A stretch of 35,488 nt of DNA. It comes from Aquificota bacterium. GTDB lineage: Bacteria; Thermosulfidibacterota; Thermosulfidibacteria; Thermosulfidibacterales; Thermosulfidibacteraceae. The position numbers were made by a program, and so were the translations under genes. The stretch is from assembly GCA_015494645.1 (NCBI GenBank), contig WGAU01000169.1:1-35488 (forward strand), written 5' to 3'. Of this stretch, positions 23,184-32,136 are shown one piece after another (the first letter of the stretch is position 1; each line of letters opens with the position of its first letter). Below the pieces are notes generated by a model that was not told the DNA's origin, did no database searches, and worked only from the letters and a program-made list of their open reading frames with translations.

Positions 23184-23948
23184 CTACTCTTCAAGCTTAA
23201 AACCGTACCGCTTTACTATAAGGAACAGGGCCAGGGAAGGGGTGGTTAGATAAACAAACACCATGGTGGCCATGATAACGAACTGTATGACAGCCGCCTT
23301 TATCGGCAGGATTCCAGCTACTAAAAGGCCCACCATAACCCCTGGAATGTGAACCACCCCCGCTGCTTTGAGCATATCTATTATGGGTAAAGTTATGTGA
23401 CGTATCACATCTTTGAGGATGTATAGAAAGATCGTTGTGCTGGATGTTCCTAAGGCAAACATTCCCAAGATTGTGTCCTGCTGATTCTTGACGGTGGATA
23501 TGTACTGATCAAAGGCCAGGGATAGGCTTCTCATGGAGGCTGCGGCAACAATGCCTGTGAGAGGTATGATACTATTTGCCTTTAGGGTTAGCACGCCAAA
23601 TATCCAGTAAAGAACCAGGGTTAAGGATGTCACCGTCAGCATGGAGAGGAAAATCCAGAAGGCTAAGGTTGCCTCTCTGTAAGATGAAGAGGTGAATCTC
23701 TTTCTGGCAATCCTTGCTCCGTTGAGAACGAATAGAGGAACTAAGGCTACGTTAAGCGCTTCAACATTGGCCTTTATGAGGACCAGGATGGCAAAGCCTA
23801 CCCCGATAAGCTGTATCAGAGATTGTAGGGAGGCTATTAGTATCTCTTTCCACATCTGAGCCTTGAGGCGCAGATCTACCAGTATACATGTGCTTATCAT
23901 AAGGTATCCTAATGATGCTATTAGAATCTCACTCTTGGGGGTTGCCAT
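23184..23948 (-). CDS. FetB-type (UPF0014/YbbM) ABC transporter permease
   Basis: A 254-aa membrane protein with about seven hydrophobic segments. UPF0014/FetB blocks are visible: ASLQSLIQLIGVGFAI, NGARIARKRF, PLTGIVAAASMRSLSLAFD, and IPGVMVGLLVAGI. In E. coli FetAB exports or handles iron; other UPF0014 pairs differ. No ATP-binding partner (FetA) is adjacent, unlike the usual pair. It overlaps hyuB by 20 bp, its ribosome site falling within the Gly codons of the hyuB C-terminus, so it is the last gene of the lon-smpB-hyuAB operon. The transported substrate is unknown; a link with HyuAB is suggested only by gene order. Confidence 0.85.
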   Translation of the reverse strand: MATPKSEILIASLGYLMISTCILVDLRLKAQMWKEILIASLQSLIQLIGVGFAILVLIKANVEALNVALVPLFVLNGARIARKRFTSSSYREATLAFWIFLSMLTVTSLTLVLYWIFGVLTLKANSIIPLTGIVAAASMRSLSLAFDQYISTVKNQQDTILGMFALGTSSTTIFLYILKDVIRHITLPIIDMLKAAGVVHIPGVMVGLLVAGILPIKAAVIQFVIMATMVFVYLTTPSLALFLIVKRYGFKLEE

Positions 23949-25473
23949 ACCCCCCGCCTCCGGGTGTTTCTATCCGCACTTCTGCCCCGGCGGGTAGCTC
24001 TTGAGAGAAGAAAGGCCCTACATCCCTTTCCTGTCCGTTTATTACGATGATGTTCCTGCCCTTTTTACCGTTTTCTCCGCCTGCAAGCCCGAAGGGAGAT
24101 GTTCTTCTCCTCTGGGAGATTACAGTAACGTGGGCTTTCTCCAAAAGCTTGACGCTTCTTATTATACCATCTCCACCCTTTCTCTTTCCGTTTCCTCCAG
24201 AGCCTTTTCTTATTTTGTAGGATGTGACCATTAGGGGGTATGAAAATTCCAGCGCTTCAATGGGCGTGTTCATGGTATTGGTCATGTGGGTGTGTATGGC
24301 GCTTTCTCCGTCTTGCTCTGGGCAGGCTCCGGCTCCTCCGGCTATGGTCTCGTAGTAAACAAAGGGAACCTCACTGTTTCCTATAAGCAGATTGTTCATG
24401 GTTCCCTGACTGGCTGCTGGTATTCTTTCCGGTATTGCTTGGGATAAAGCACCAAAGATCACATCAACAATCCTTTGGGAAGTTTCCACGTTGCCGGCGG
24501 CAAGAGCAGCAGGTTTTTGTGCGTCCACCACAGTGCCTTCTTTTGTGATCACCTTTATGGGCTTCATCAGACCCTGATTTGTGGGGACATCCTCGGGAAG
24601 CAGACATCTAACGGTGTAAAGCACACAGGATACAGTTATGCTTCTAACGGCATTTAGGAATCCGGACACCTGTGGTGCGCTTTCTGTGAAATCCACGTTC
24701 ATTTCATCGCCTTTTACGGTGATTTTTACCTTTAAGGGAATAAGTTGGTCTTTGTCTTCAAGGTAGTCGGTAAAGCTGTATTCTCCATTGGGTATTTGAG
24801 ATATGAAAGATCTGATTGTCCTTTCTGAGTAATCCATAACTTCCTTTACACATTCAATCACGTGTTTTTCTCCGTATCTATACAGCACTTCTTTTATTCT
24901 CTGTATTCCCCTGAGATTTGCTGCTATCTGGGCTTCTAAGTCACCCTTTCTTTCGTCGGGGGTTCTAACGTTGGCCAGTATTATGTCCATTATCTCTTTT
25001 TTTATCTTGCCCTTTTCCAGTATTTTTACTGGTGGGATGATGAGTCCTTCTTGGTATATGTCTGTGGAAAGGGGCATGGAGCCTGGACTTGCCCCTCCTA
25101 TATCAGCGTGATGTGCCCTGTTGGTTACAAAAAAGAGAAGTTTTCCCTTGTGGTAAACGGGAGCAACCATGGTAACATCTGGAAGGTGGGTTCCTCCTGA
25201 GAAGGGGTCGTTCAGGATAGCCATGTCCCCTTCATCAAGGAACAGGGTTTTTATAACCGCTCTTGTTGAAAAGGGCATGGAGCCTAAGTGCACAGGAATG
25301 TGTGAGGCTTGGGCAATCATGTCCCCGTTGCCTGTGAAGATAGCACAGGAAAAGTCTCTTCTTTCCTTTATGTTTGGAGAGAAAGAGGTTCTGCAAAGAA
25401 CCGTTCCCATTTCCTCTGCTATGGAAGATAGAATGTTTATGAATACCTGAAGGGTTACAGGGTCAACTGCCAT
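23929..25473 (-). CDS. Hydantoinase B/5-oxoprolinase-type subunit
   Basis: A 514-aa subunit of an ATP-dependent hydantoinase/oxoprolinase-type amidohydrolase (HyuB family). Family segments are seen: VDPVTLQVFINILSSIAEEMG at the N-terminus, TSFSPNIKERRDFSCAIF, NDPFSGGTHLPD, FVTNRAHHADIGG, and the C-terminal GGYGNPQE glycine tail. It overlaps hyuA by 11 bp and fetB by 20 bp. Possible substrates include hydantoins, 5-oxoproline, N-methylhydantoin and acetone (as in acetone carboxylase beta/alpha relatives); the sequence does not decide between them. No gamma subunit is found. Confidence 0.9.
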   Translation of the reverse strand: MAVDPVTLQVFINILSSIAEEMGTVLCRTSFSPNIKERRDFSCAIFTGNGDMIAQASHIPVHLGSMPFSTRAVIKTLFLDEGDMAILNDPFSGGTHLPDVTMVAPVYHKGKLLFFVTNRAHHADIGGASPGSMPLSTDIYQEGLIIPPVKILEKGKIKKEIMDIILANVRTPDERKGDLEAQIAANLRGIQRIKEVLYRYGEKHVIECVKEVMDYSERTIRSFISQIPNGEYSFTDYLEDKDQLIPLKVKITVKGDEMNVDFTESAPQVSGFLNAVRSITVSCVLYTVRCLLPEDVPTNQGLMKPIKVITKEGTVVDAQKPAALAAGNVETSQRIVDVIFGALSQAIPERIPAASQGTMNNLLIGNSEVPFVYYETIAGGAGACPEQDGESAIHTHMTNTMNTPIEALEFSYPLMVTSYKIRKGSGGNGKRKGGDGIIRSVKLLEKAHVTVISQRRRTSPFGLAGGENGKKGRNIIVINGQERDVGPFFSQELPAGAEVRIETPGGGGYGNPQE

Positions 25474-27406
25474 TTTTGCTCCTCAGTATAAGGTTGCCCC
25501 AGCGATCCACTTCAAGAAGATAATCTTCAGGCACGAAGGTGGTTGAGGAGTACTCCACAACTATTGAAGGGCCATCAATTATGTTTCTGTGGAGAAGCTT
25601 GTCCCTTAGGTAGATTTTCTTGCCTTCAAAGGTTCCCAAAAGGGATTCTTTAGGGGGTATTTTGTCTCCTTTGGGTATTTCAGGAAACTTCGGTTTGTGA
25701 GTTTCCCCAACGGCCCTTAGAATTACATTAACCACTTCAACACCTTTGTCCTCAGGACAGTACCCGTAGAGCCTCTTGTATGCTTCTTTGAACACCTCTT
25801 TGTAATTTTCGCTGTAGGGAATTTCTATCTCGTAGGATTGTCCTTTGAATCTGCAAGAAAGATAGTAAAAAGCTTTAAACTCTGCAAATCCTTCCTTTCT
25901 CATATCTTGGGAGGCCTTGTGGGCGAGTTGGGTTAGCTTCTCTTCTATCTCTTTAGGGTTGGGTTCGTACATCATTACGGTCATTGAGTAATCCATCACA
26001 ACATCTGACAGCAGTATCCCTATTGCGGAAAAGGCTCCGGGGTTTTGGGGCACTATTACTTTGGGGATGCCCATGCTTCTTGCAAGTTCTGCAGCGTGAA
26101 GAGCAGCTGCCCCTCCAAACACAAGGAGGGAGAAGTCCTGTGGATCATGCCCTTTTTCTACAGATACCACTCTAATAGCCTTTTCCATGTTAGAGTTTGC
26201 CACAGTGATTATCCCATGGGCCATTTCTTGGGGGCTCATGTTCGCTTCTTTTGCCAGTGGGTTTAAAAAGGAAGGGATCCTTTCAGGGTATATCTTCATG
26301 GTACCGCCCAAAAAGAATTCGGGGAAGATTCTTTTCAAATACACATGGGCATCGGTGATAGTAACCTTATTTCCTTTGCCGTAGCATACGGGTCCAGGGT
26401 CCGCTCCTGCACTTTCAGGACCTACCTTTAGTGCTCCTCCTTCATCTATGCGTGCTATGGAGCCTCCTCCCGCTCCTATGGTATGTATGTCAATCACTTG
26501 TATCCCTACTGGCAGCCCGTCAATCTCGTAGTCCGTTGTAAGCCGAACGTGTCCATCTTTAATTAAAGATACATCTGTAGAGGTTCCTCCCATATCTAAG
26601 GTAATGAGATTTTTATAGCCTGTTATCTCACCAAGTCGCTGGGCGGCTACAACTCCTCCTGCGGGACCGGAAAGAATGGTTCTCACTGCTTCCCTTGAGG
26701 CTTTCTGCACAGATATGCTTCCACCGTTGGATTGCATGATGCGAACTCTTTTTTCTCCCAAGCCGCTGGATAGCTTTTTAAGGTACTTTCCCATTATTGG
26801 GGCGACGTAGGCGTTTATAACCACTGTGGAGGTTCTCTCGTATTCTCTGAACACGGGTAGTATTGAACTTGAGGAAAAAACGTTTGGTATGTTTTTCTTT
26901 AGGATTTCTTCAACCCTTTTCTCGTGTTCAGGGAATAGGAAACAGAAGAGCAGTGAAATAGCTACCGATTCAACCCCAAGATCTTTGATCCTTTGGGCTA
27001 AGGCTTCTACTTCGCTTGTGTCTATATCTTCAAGCACCTCTCCTTTTGAGCTGATTCTTCCTGAGACTCCGAAGCGCAATTCAGCAGGCACAAGGGGGGA
27101 CGGTTTTCTGTAACAGAGATCGTATATCCTTTTTCTATTCTGCCTTTGGATTTCAATTACATCTTCAAACCCTTTGTTGGTTACAAGAGCGGTTTTTGCC
27201 CCTTTTCTCTCCAGCAGGGTGTTGGTGGCTACCGTTGATCCGTGTAGTATGGTGACCTCTCCCTCGGGAGCGATCTGCTTTATTCCGGTAAGAATCGCTT
27301 CTGATGGGTCTTCTGGAGTAGATGGGACCTTAAGAATGTGCCATCTTCCATCTTTTAGGAATACAAAATCAGTGAAGGTTCCTCCTGTGTCCACACCTAT
27401 TATCAT
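25463..27406 (-). CDS. Hydantoinase A/5-oxoprolinase-type subunit
   Basis: A 647-aa ATP-binding subunit with an actin-like ATPase fold. GVDTGGTFTDFVF (4-16) is the phosphate-1 loop, followed by LHGSTVATNTLLERKGA, then LSGPAGGVVAA, LDMGGTSTDVSLI, and the metal/active region IGAGGGSIARIDEGGALKVGPESAGADPGPVCYG. These are shared by HyuA, OplA and the acetone carboxylase subunit. It is complete. It overlaps smpB by 4 bp upstream and hyuB by 11 bp downstream. HyuAB sits in an operon of envelope and proteostasis genes with no obvious metabolic partner. Confidence 0.92.
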   Translation of the reverse strand: MIIGVDTGGTFTDFVFLKDGRWHILKVPSTPEDPSEAILTGIKQIAPEGEVTILHGSTVATNTLLERKGAKTALVTNKGFEDVIEIQRQNRKRIYDLCYRKPSPLVPAELRFGVSGRISSKGEVLEDIDTSEVEALAQRIKDLGVESVAISLLFCFLFPEHEKRVEEILKKNIPNVFSSSSILPVFREYERTSTVVINAYVAPIMGKYLKKLSSGLGEKRVRIMQSNGGSISVQKASREAVRTILSGPAGGVVAAQRLGEITGYKNLITLDMGGTSTDVSLIKDGHVRLTTDYEIDGLPVGIQVIDIHTIGAGGGSIARIDEGGALKVGPESAGADPGPVCYGKGNKVTITDAHVYLKRIFPEFFLGGTMKIYPERIPSFLNPLAKEANMSPQEMAHGIITVANSNMEKAIRVVSVEKGHDPQDFSLLVFGGAAALHAAELARSMGIPKVIVPQNPGAFSAIGILLSDVVMDYSMTVMMYEPNPKEIEEKLTQLAHKASQDMRKEGFAEFKAFYYLSCRFKGQSYEIEIPYSENYKEVFKEAYKRLYGYCPEDKGVEVVNVILRAVGETHKPKFPEIPKGDKIPPKESLLGTFEGKKIYLRDKLLHRNIIDGPSIVVEYSSTTFVPEDYLLEVDRWGNLILRSKNGS

Positions 27407-27852
27407 CTGTACCTCTTCATAGCCCTTTCCGCTTCTCTTTCTAAAATCCTTCTTTTTATGGTTTCCCTTTTGTCGTGCAACTTCTTGCCCCTTGCGAGGG
27501 CAAGTTCCACCTTTGCCCAGCCCCTGTCGTTGAAGTAAACCTTGAGGGGGATGAGTGTTAATCCTCTTTCCGCTACTCTACCCGCCAGGCGTTTTATCTC
27601 GTGCTTGTGGAGGAGAAGCTTTTTGGGTCTCTCGGGGTTGGGTACAAAGACTGTGGATTGCTTGTAGGGAGGGATATGAAAGTTGTATAGCCACACTTCG
27701 CCGTTTTCCACCCTCGCAAAGGCGTCCCTTATGCTTCCTTTCCCTTCTCTCAGGGATTTTACCTCGCTGCCTTTTAGTTCTATGCCAGCTTCATAAGTTT
27801 CAAGAATCTCATAATCGTGCCGTGCCTTTCTGTTTACCGTTACTACCTTCAT
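27403..27852 (-). CDS. smpB: SsrA-binding protein SmpB
   Basis: A 149-aa tmRNA partner for ribosome rescue. The OB-fold core carries NRKARHDYEILETYEAGI, LKGSEVKSLREGKGSI, RPKKLLLHKHEI and the basic C-terminal tail KRETIKRRILEREAERAMKR that enters the empty mRNA channel. Family alignment fixes the start at MKVVTVNRKARHDY, which means the gene begins 44 bp inside the 3' end of lon, with a GGAGACAGG ribosome site in lon codons. It overlaps hyuA by 4 bp. tmRNA itself (ssrA) is not in the window. Pairing with Lon is functionally sensible, as both handle failed translation products. Confidence 0.96.
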   Translation of the reverse strand: MKVVTVNRKARHDYEILETYEAGIELKGSEVKSLREGKGSIRDAFARVENGEVWLYNFHIPPYKQSTVFVPNPERPKKLLLHKHEIKRLAGRVAERGLTLIPLKVYFNDRGWAKVELALARGKKLHDKRETIKRRILEREAERAMKRYR

Positions 27853-30259
27853 TTCCTGTCTCCAAGCACTTTTTAAAGGCTATTTTAAGAACTTCGTCCA
27901 TGTGCTCAACGGGATGGAATTTCAGGTCCTTTTTGGCGTACTTAGGCAGATCTTCAAGATCCCTTAAGTTCTTTTTAGGTATGATGATTTCGTATATGCC
28001 TGCTCGTCTCGCAGCTAAGGACTTTTCTCTAAGTCCTCCCACAGGAAGAACCCTTCCCCTTAGGGTGATCTCTCCTGTCATGGCAATATCGTTCCTTACT
28101 GGTTCACCAGTGAGGGCTGATATGAGAGCGCATGTGATGGTTATACCCGCCGATGGTCCGTCCTTTGGTATGGCCCCGGCAGGAACATGGATGTGTATAT
28201 CTGAGTTATAGTAGAAGTCCTCGTCTATTCCCAACTGTTTCGCTCTGCTTCTCACATAAGATACCGCTGCCTGAGCCGATTCCTTCATCACTTCTCCTAA
28301 CTGCCCAGTAAGTATAAGCTTTCCTTTGCCCTTTACCACAGCAACTTCAACATGCATTATCTCTCCGCCTGTTGGGGTCCATGCCAGCCCTATAGCTACA
28401 CCGGGTTCGTTTTCTGACGGCCTTTCCTCTTCAGGTAGGAACTTGGGAGGGCCTAAGTACCTTTCCACCGTTTTGGCGGTTACATTGAAGGGACCGTTTT
28501 CTCCTTCGGCCTTTCTGCGAGCTATCTTTCTGAGAACAGAGGCTATGTTCTTTTCTAAATTTCTCAGGCCTGCTTCCCTTGTGTAGTGCCTTATTATATG
28601 GACAATAGCTCTTTCGGAAAACTTTACCTCGTCTGGAGACAGACCACACTCTTTGAGCTGTCTGGGGATGAGATACCTTTTGGCTATTTCTATCTTGTCC
28701 TCTTCAGTGTATCCTGGAATCTCTATAACCTCCATCCTGTCCAGTAGGGGTGCGGGAATGGTGTGGAGCACATTTGCAGTGCAGATGAAAAGCACCTTTG
28801 ATAGGTCAAAGGGTACCCCTAAGTAGTGATCTACGAAAGAATAGTTCTGTTCAGGATCAAGCACTTCTAAAAGGGCAGAAGATGGATCGCCGCGGAAGTC
28901 CGAACCGAGCTTGTCAATCTCGTCTAACATAAAGACTGGATTATTGGTTCCGGCCTGTTTGATTCCTTGAATGATCTTTCCGGGGAGGGCTCCTACATAG
29001 GTTCTTCTGTGCCCCCTGATCTCAGCCTCATCCCTGACGCCCCCCAAGGATACTCTTACAAATTTTCTGCCCATGGCTTTGGCTATGGACTTGCCTAAGG
29101 AGGTCTTACCCACTCCGGGAGGTCCCACAAAGCAGAGAATGGCTCCTTTTGTTTGTTTTTCTTTGGCATCTTTTTTGAGTTTCATAACGCTTAAAAACTC
29201 AAGGATACGCTCTTTAACTTTTTCCAAGTTGTAGTGATCTTCGTCCAGAATCTCTTTTGCCTTTTTAATGTCCAGTCTGTCCCTTGTGCTCTTCCTCCAG
29301 GGAAGCTCCACGAGCCATTCTAAATATGTTCTTACCACAGCAGCCTCTGCAGAGTCGGGGTGCATTTTGGAAAGTCTCTTAAGCTGTTTTTCCGCTTCCT
29401 TTCTCACGTCTGGAGGCATCTTGGCAGCTTCAATTTTCTTTTGGAATTCTTCAATCTCTTCTTGCCTTTCGTCTTTTTCTCCCAGTTCTTTCTGTATGGC
29501 CTTAAGTTGTTCCCTGAGGAAGTACTCCTTTTGGGCACGGTTCATCTCTTCTCTGGCTTCTGTCTGTATCTTTTGCTGTAGGGTCAGCAATTCAACCTCT
29601 TTTAAAAGCAGGTTGGCTACCTTCTTAAGCCTCAGCTCTGGGTCAATGGTTTCCAAGATCTCCTGAGCCTGAGAGGTCTTTAGATTAAGCTGGGGAGCTA
29701 CCAAGTCTGCAAGCTTGCCTGGATCCTCTATACTGGCAAGGAGGCCTATAGCCTCTGGAGGTATGGGCTTTCCTAAGGAAGCAGCTTTTTCAAGGTTTTC
29801 CCTTATCAGGCGGATGTGGGCTTCTGTTTCCATGCTCAGCTCGGTGACAGGTCTTTCCCTTATAGGACTTATCTTTACCTTCATAAAGGGATTGAACTGT
29901 AGGAATTCTTCTATTCTCGCTCTGGCAATGCCTTGGACGATGATCTTGATCTTTTCGTCTGGGGTTTTGACCATGCGCATTATCATACACACGGTGCCTA
30001 TGTGGTATATGTCGTCGGCCTTTGGCACTTCAATCTGTGGGTCTTTTTGAGCAGTAACGAAGATAAGTCTGTCCTTTGAAAGGGCTTCGTTGACTGCGTT
30101 TATGGAAAGGTCCCTTCCCACAAGCAAAGGCATAAGCATTAGGGGAAACACCACCACATCTCTTGTGGGCAGAAGGGGAAGCTCAGGTGGTATCTGTATG
30201 CTGAAGCCTTCAAAGGGCATGTTTCTCTCTGGGCTGTCCGGTGTCCAGATTATGCTCAT
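27809..30259 (-). CDS. lon: ATP-dependent protease Lon (LonA)
   Basis: An 816-aa cytosolic quality-control protease. LAN substrate domain about 25-220 (LPLLPTRDVVVFPLMLMPL), coiled-coil region 220-330, AAA+ with Walker A GPPGVGKT (379-386) and Walker B VFMLDEIDK (442-450). Serine protease domain about 610-795 with the Ser-Lys dyad S703 (KDGPSAGIT) and K746 (GGLREKSLAA). Length is normal for LonA. The 3' end encodes the first 15 codons of smpB in another frame, a 44-bp overlap. Hsp20 lies 3 bp upstream, making a chaperone-protease-rescue group. Confidence 0.97.
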   Translation of the reverse strand: MSIIWTPDSPERNMPFEGFSIQIPPELPLLPTRDVVVFPLMLMPLLVGRDLSINAVNEALSKDRLIFVTAQKDPQIEVPKADDIYHIGTVCMIMRMVKTPDEKIKIIVQGIARARIEEFLQFNPFMKVKISPIRERPVTELSMETEAHIRLIRENLEKAASLGKPIPPEAIGLLASIEDPGKLADLVAPQLNLKTSQAQEILETIDPELRLKKVANLLLKEVELLTLQQKIQTEAREEMNRAQKEYFLREQLKAIQKELGEKDERQEEIEEFQKKIEAAKMPPDVRKEAEKQLKRLSKMHPDSAEAAVVRTYLEWLVELPWRKSTRDRLDIKKAKEILDEDHYNLEKVKERILEFLSVMKLKKDAKEKQTKGAILCFVGPPGVGKTSLGKSIAKAMGRKFVRVSLGGVRDEAEIRGHRRTYVGALPGKIIQGIKQAGTNNPVFMLDEIDKLGSDFRGDPSSALLEVLDPEQNYSFVDHYLGVPFDLSKVLFICTANVLHTIPAPLLDRMEVIEIPGYTEEDKIEIAKRYLIPRQLKECGLSPDEVKFSERAIVHIIRHYTREAGLRNLEKNIASVLRKIARRKAEGENGPFNVTAKTVERYLGPPKFLPEEERPSENEPGVAIGLAWTPTGGEIMHVEVAVVKGKGKLILTGQLGEVMKESAQAAVSYVRSRAKQLGIDEDFYYNSDIHIHVPAGAIPKDGPSAGITITCALISALTGEPVRNDIAMTGEITLRGRVLPVGGLREKSLAARRAGIYEIIIPKKNLRDLEDLPKYAKKDLKFHPVEHMDEVLKIAFKKCLETGNEGSNGKQKGTARL

Positions 30260-30262
30260 GGT

Positions 30263-30586
30263 TTACTCCTCCACCTCTATCCTTCTGCTTTTGTCTTTGC
30301 TAATGATAATTCTCAAAACCCCTTTTTTCATTGTGGCTTTGATACCTTCCTCTACTGGTGTGAAAGGGAGCTGAACCACCCGTTTGAAGTATCCGCTGTA
30401 TCTCTCAAGCCTCAAGAACTTAACATTTTCTTCACCAATCTTGTAGCTTTTTACTCCCTCAACGGTGAGGGTTTGTCCCTTTACTGTGATTTTTACGTCG
30501 TTTCTGTCAACTTCGGGAAGCTCAAGTTCTATCACCAGCTCCCTTTCTGTTTCGTAGACGTCCATGGGCGGTGCGTAATCCCACAT
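30263..30586 (-). CDS. Small heat-shock protein (Hsp20/alpha-crystallin)
   Basis: A 107-aa ATP-independent holdase. The alpha-crystallin domain covers nearly the whole protein: MDVYETERELVIELELP, LTVEG, LERYSGYFKRVVQLP, and the GVLRI motif that packs C-terminal tails. The N-terminal arm is only about 7 residues, shorter than in typical Hsp20 proteins, which have 25-45, so large oligomers may be limited. The start is fixed by GGAGG about 8 nt upstream. Only 3 bp separate it from lon, so holdase and protease are co-expressed. No CIRCE or sigma-32 type signal is seen in the 32-bp gap before it. Confidence 0.93.
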   Translation of the reverse strand: MWDYAPPMDVYETERELVIELELPEVDRNDVKITVKGQTLTVEGVKSYKIGEENVKFLRLERYSGYFKRVVQLPFTPVEEGIKATMKKGVLRIIISKDKSRRIEVEE

Positions 30587-30618
30587 AACCCATCCTCCAA
30601 AAGGTTCTTTACCAATAT

Positions 30619-32136
30619 TTAGTCCCTAATCCTTTGCAGAACAACTATCTTCAAAGCACTACTGATAGCAAAATAGGTCGTGGAGAATATCAAGATTATA
30701 CCAAAAACGAAGGTTCCCCGTGCAAGGATGTTTTCATTTACAGGATACTTAAGGCTTTTTGTGGATATGAAGAGCAAGAAGGCGAAAGCGAAGTTTACAA
30801 AAATGATCTTTGCCCAGTTTTTGGGCACAATTTCCTTGAGTTTTACCATGGAGTTAGCCTTAGCCATTAGGTATGACAACTGTATCAGAGAAGAAAGGGA
30901 AGTAGCTAATGCAAGTCCAGCGTGTTTTAGAGGCTTCATGAGTATTAGATTGAGCATTATATTGGCGACAAGTGCCAAAGCTGCTGCCTTTACAGGAGTT
31001 TTCATGTCCATGTGTGAGTGGAAGACGCTTACCACAACCTTTATGGCTGAGATAAAGGGCAATCCCAAGGCGTACATGGATAAGGCGGACGCGGTGTTGT
31101 GAGCGTCAGTGATAGAGAATTCGCCTCTTCTAAAGAGCAGATCTATTATTGGGAATGAGAGGATGACTAGTCCTACCGCTGCGGGAATGGTTATCCACAT
31201 CACAAATTCAAGGCTGAATCGTATGTTATCTATGAGTTCCTTTTTTCTTCCCGACGACACAGCGTCGGCGGCATATGGTAAGAGAACAGCTCCAATAGCG
31301 ATGCCGAACAGTGCCAGTGGTAACTGGAAGAGCCTGTTAGCGTAGTAAAGGAAGGAAATGCTTCCAGCTACAAGGAAGGAGGCCAAAACAGTATCAATAA
31401 GGGTGTTTATCTGGTGTATGGCGAGTCCTGCAGTGGCTGGAGCCATCAGCTTCAGTGCTTTTACAACCTCTGGGTGGAAAGGTTTGCACACTGGATTGGG
31501 TAAGACGTCAAGCTTTTTGGCGCCGTATAAGTGGAAGAGCATTTGAACAATGCCGCCTGTAAACACTCCCCATGCGAGAACTTTTATAGGTTGGGGAAAT
31601 CTTTGTGAAAGTAGCAAAGCGATTATCATGCATATGTTTAGAAGGCATGGGGAGAAAGAGGTGTAGAAAAAGTCCTTTTTATGATTTAAGGCAGCGCCGA
31701 TGAGTATGGCGGTACCCATAAACCCAATGTATGGGAAGGTTATTTTGGTAAGGTTCACTGTTAGGGTGAATATATTTCCTCTCAAACCTGGAGCTATGAT
31801 CTTCACAAGAGAAGATGTGAAAACTTCTCCCAGTAACACTAAGATAGCAAGCACTATGATCAGTGTTGAGAACGCACTGTCCAAGACTGTCTTGATGTTT
31901 CCCTTTTCCTTTTCGTACTGGGAGAATACTGGTATGAAAGCTGAGGATAGTGCACCTTCTCCCAGCAACCTTCTGAATAGGTTGGGGATTCTGAAGGCAA
32001 CAAAGAAAGCGTCGGCCACTGGAGTTGCTCCAAAGAACTTGGCTATAAGTATGTCTCTGACGAAACCCAGTATGCGAGAGGCCATGGTGGAAAAAGTGAA
32101 TATGAGGGTGTTTTTGGCTATTTCCTTTCTGCCCAT
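30619..32136 (-). CDS. murJ: Lipid II flippase MurJ (MviN)
   Basis: A 505-aa MOP-superfamily flippase that moves the peptidoglycan precursor across the inner membrane. About 14 hydrophobic segments. MurJ hallmarks are SRILGFVRDILIAKFFGA (20-37), DAFFVAFRIPNLFRRLLGEGAL (42-63) with the conserved R and acidic residues, and later a RRGEF motif in LLFRRGEFSITDAHNTA. It is complete. It overlaps the PAP2 gene by 19 bp upstream, which may recycle lipid carriers for the same pathway. Confidence 0.95.
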   Translation of the reverse strand: MGRKEIAKNTLIFTFSTMASRILGFVRDILIAKFFGATPVADAFFVAFRIPNLFRRLLGEGALSSAFIPVFSQYEKEKGNIKTVLDSAFSTLIIVLAILVLLGEVFTSSLVKIIAPGLRGNIFTLTVNLTKITFPYIGFMGTAILIGAALNHKKDFFYTSFSPCLLNICMIIALLLSQRFPQPIKVLAWGVFTGGIVQMLFHLYGAKKLDVLPNPVCKPFHPEVVKALKLMAPATAGLAIHQINTLIDTVLASFLVAGSISFLYYANRLFQLPLALFGIAIGAVLLPYAADAVSSGRKKELIDNIRFSLEFVMWITIPAAVGLVILSFPIIDLLFRRGEFSITDAHNTASALSMYALGLPFISAIKVVVSVFHSHMDMKTPVKAAALALVANIMLNLILMKPLKHAGLALATSLSSLIQLSYLMAKANSMVKLKEIVPKNWAKIIFVNFAFAFLLFISTKSLKYPVNENILARGTFVFGIILIFSTTYFAISSALKIVVLQRIRD

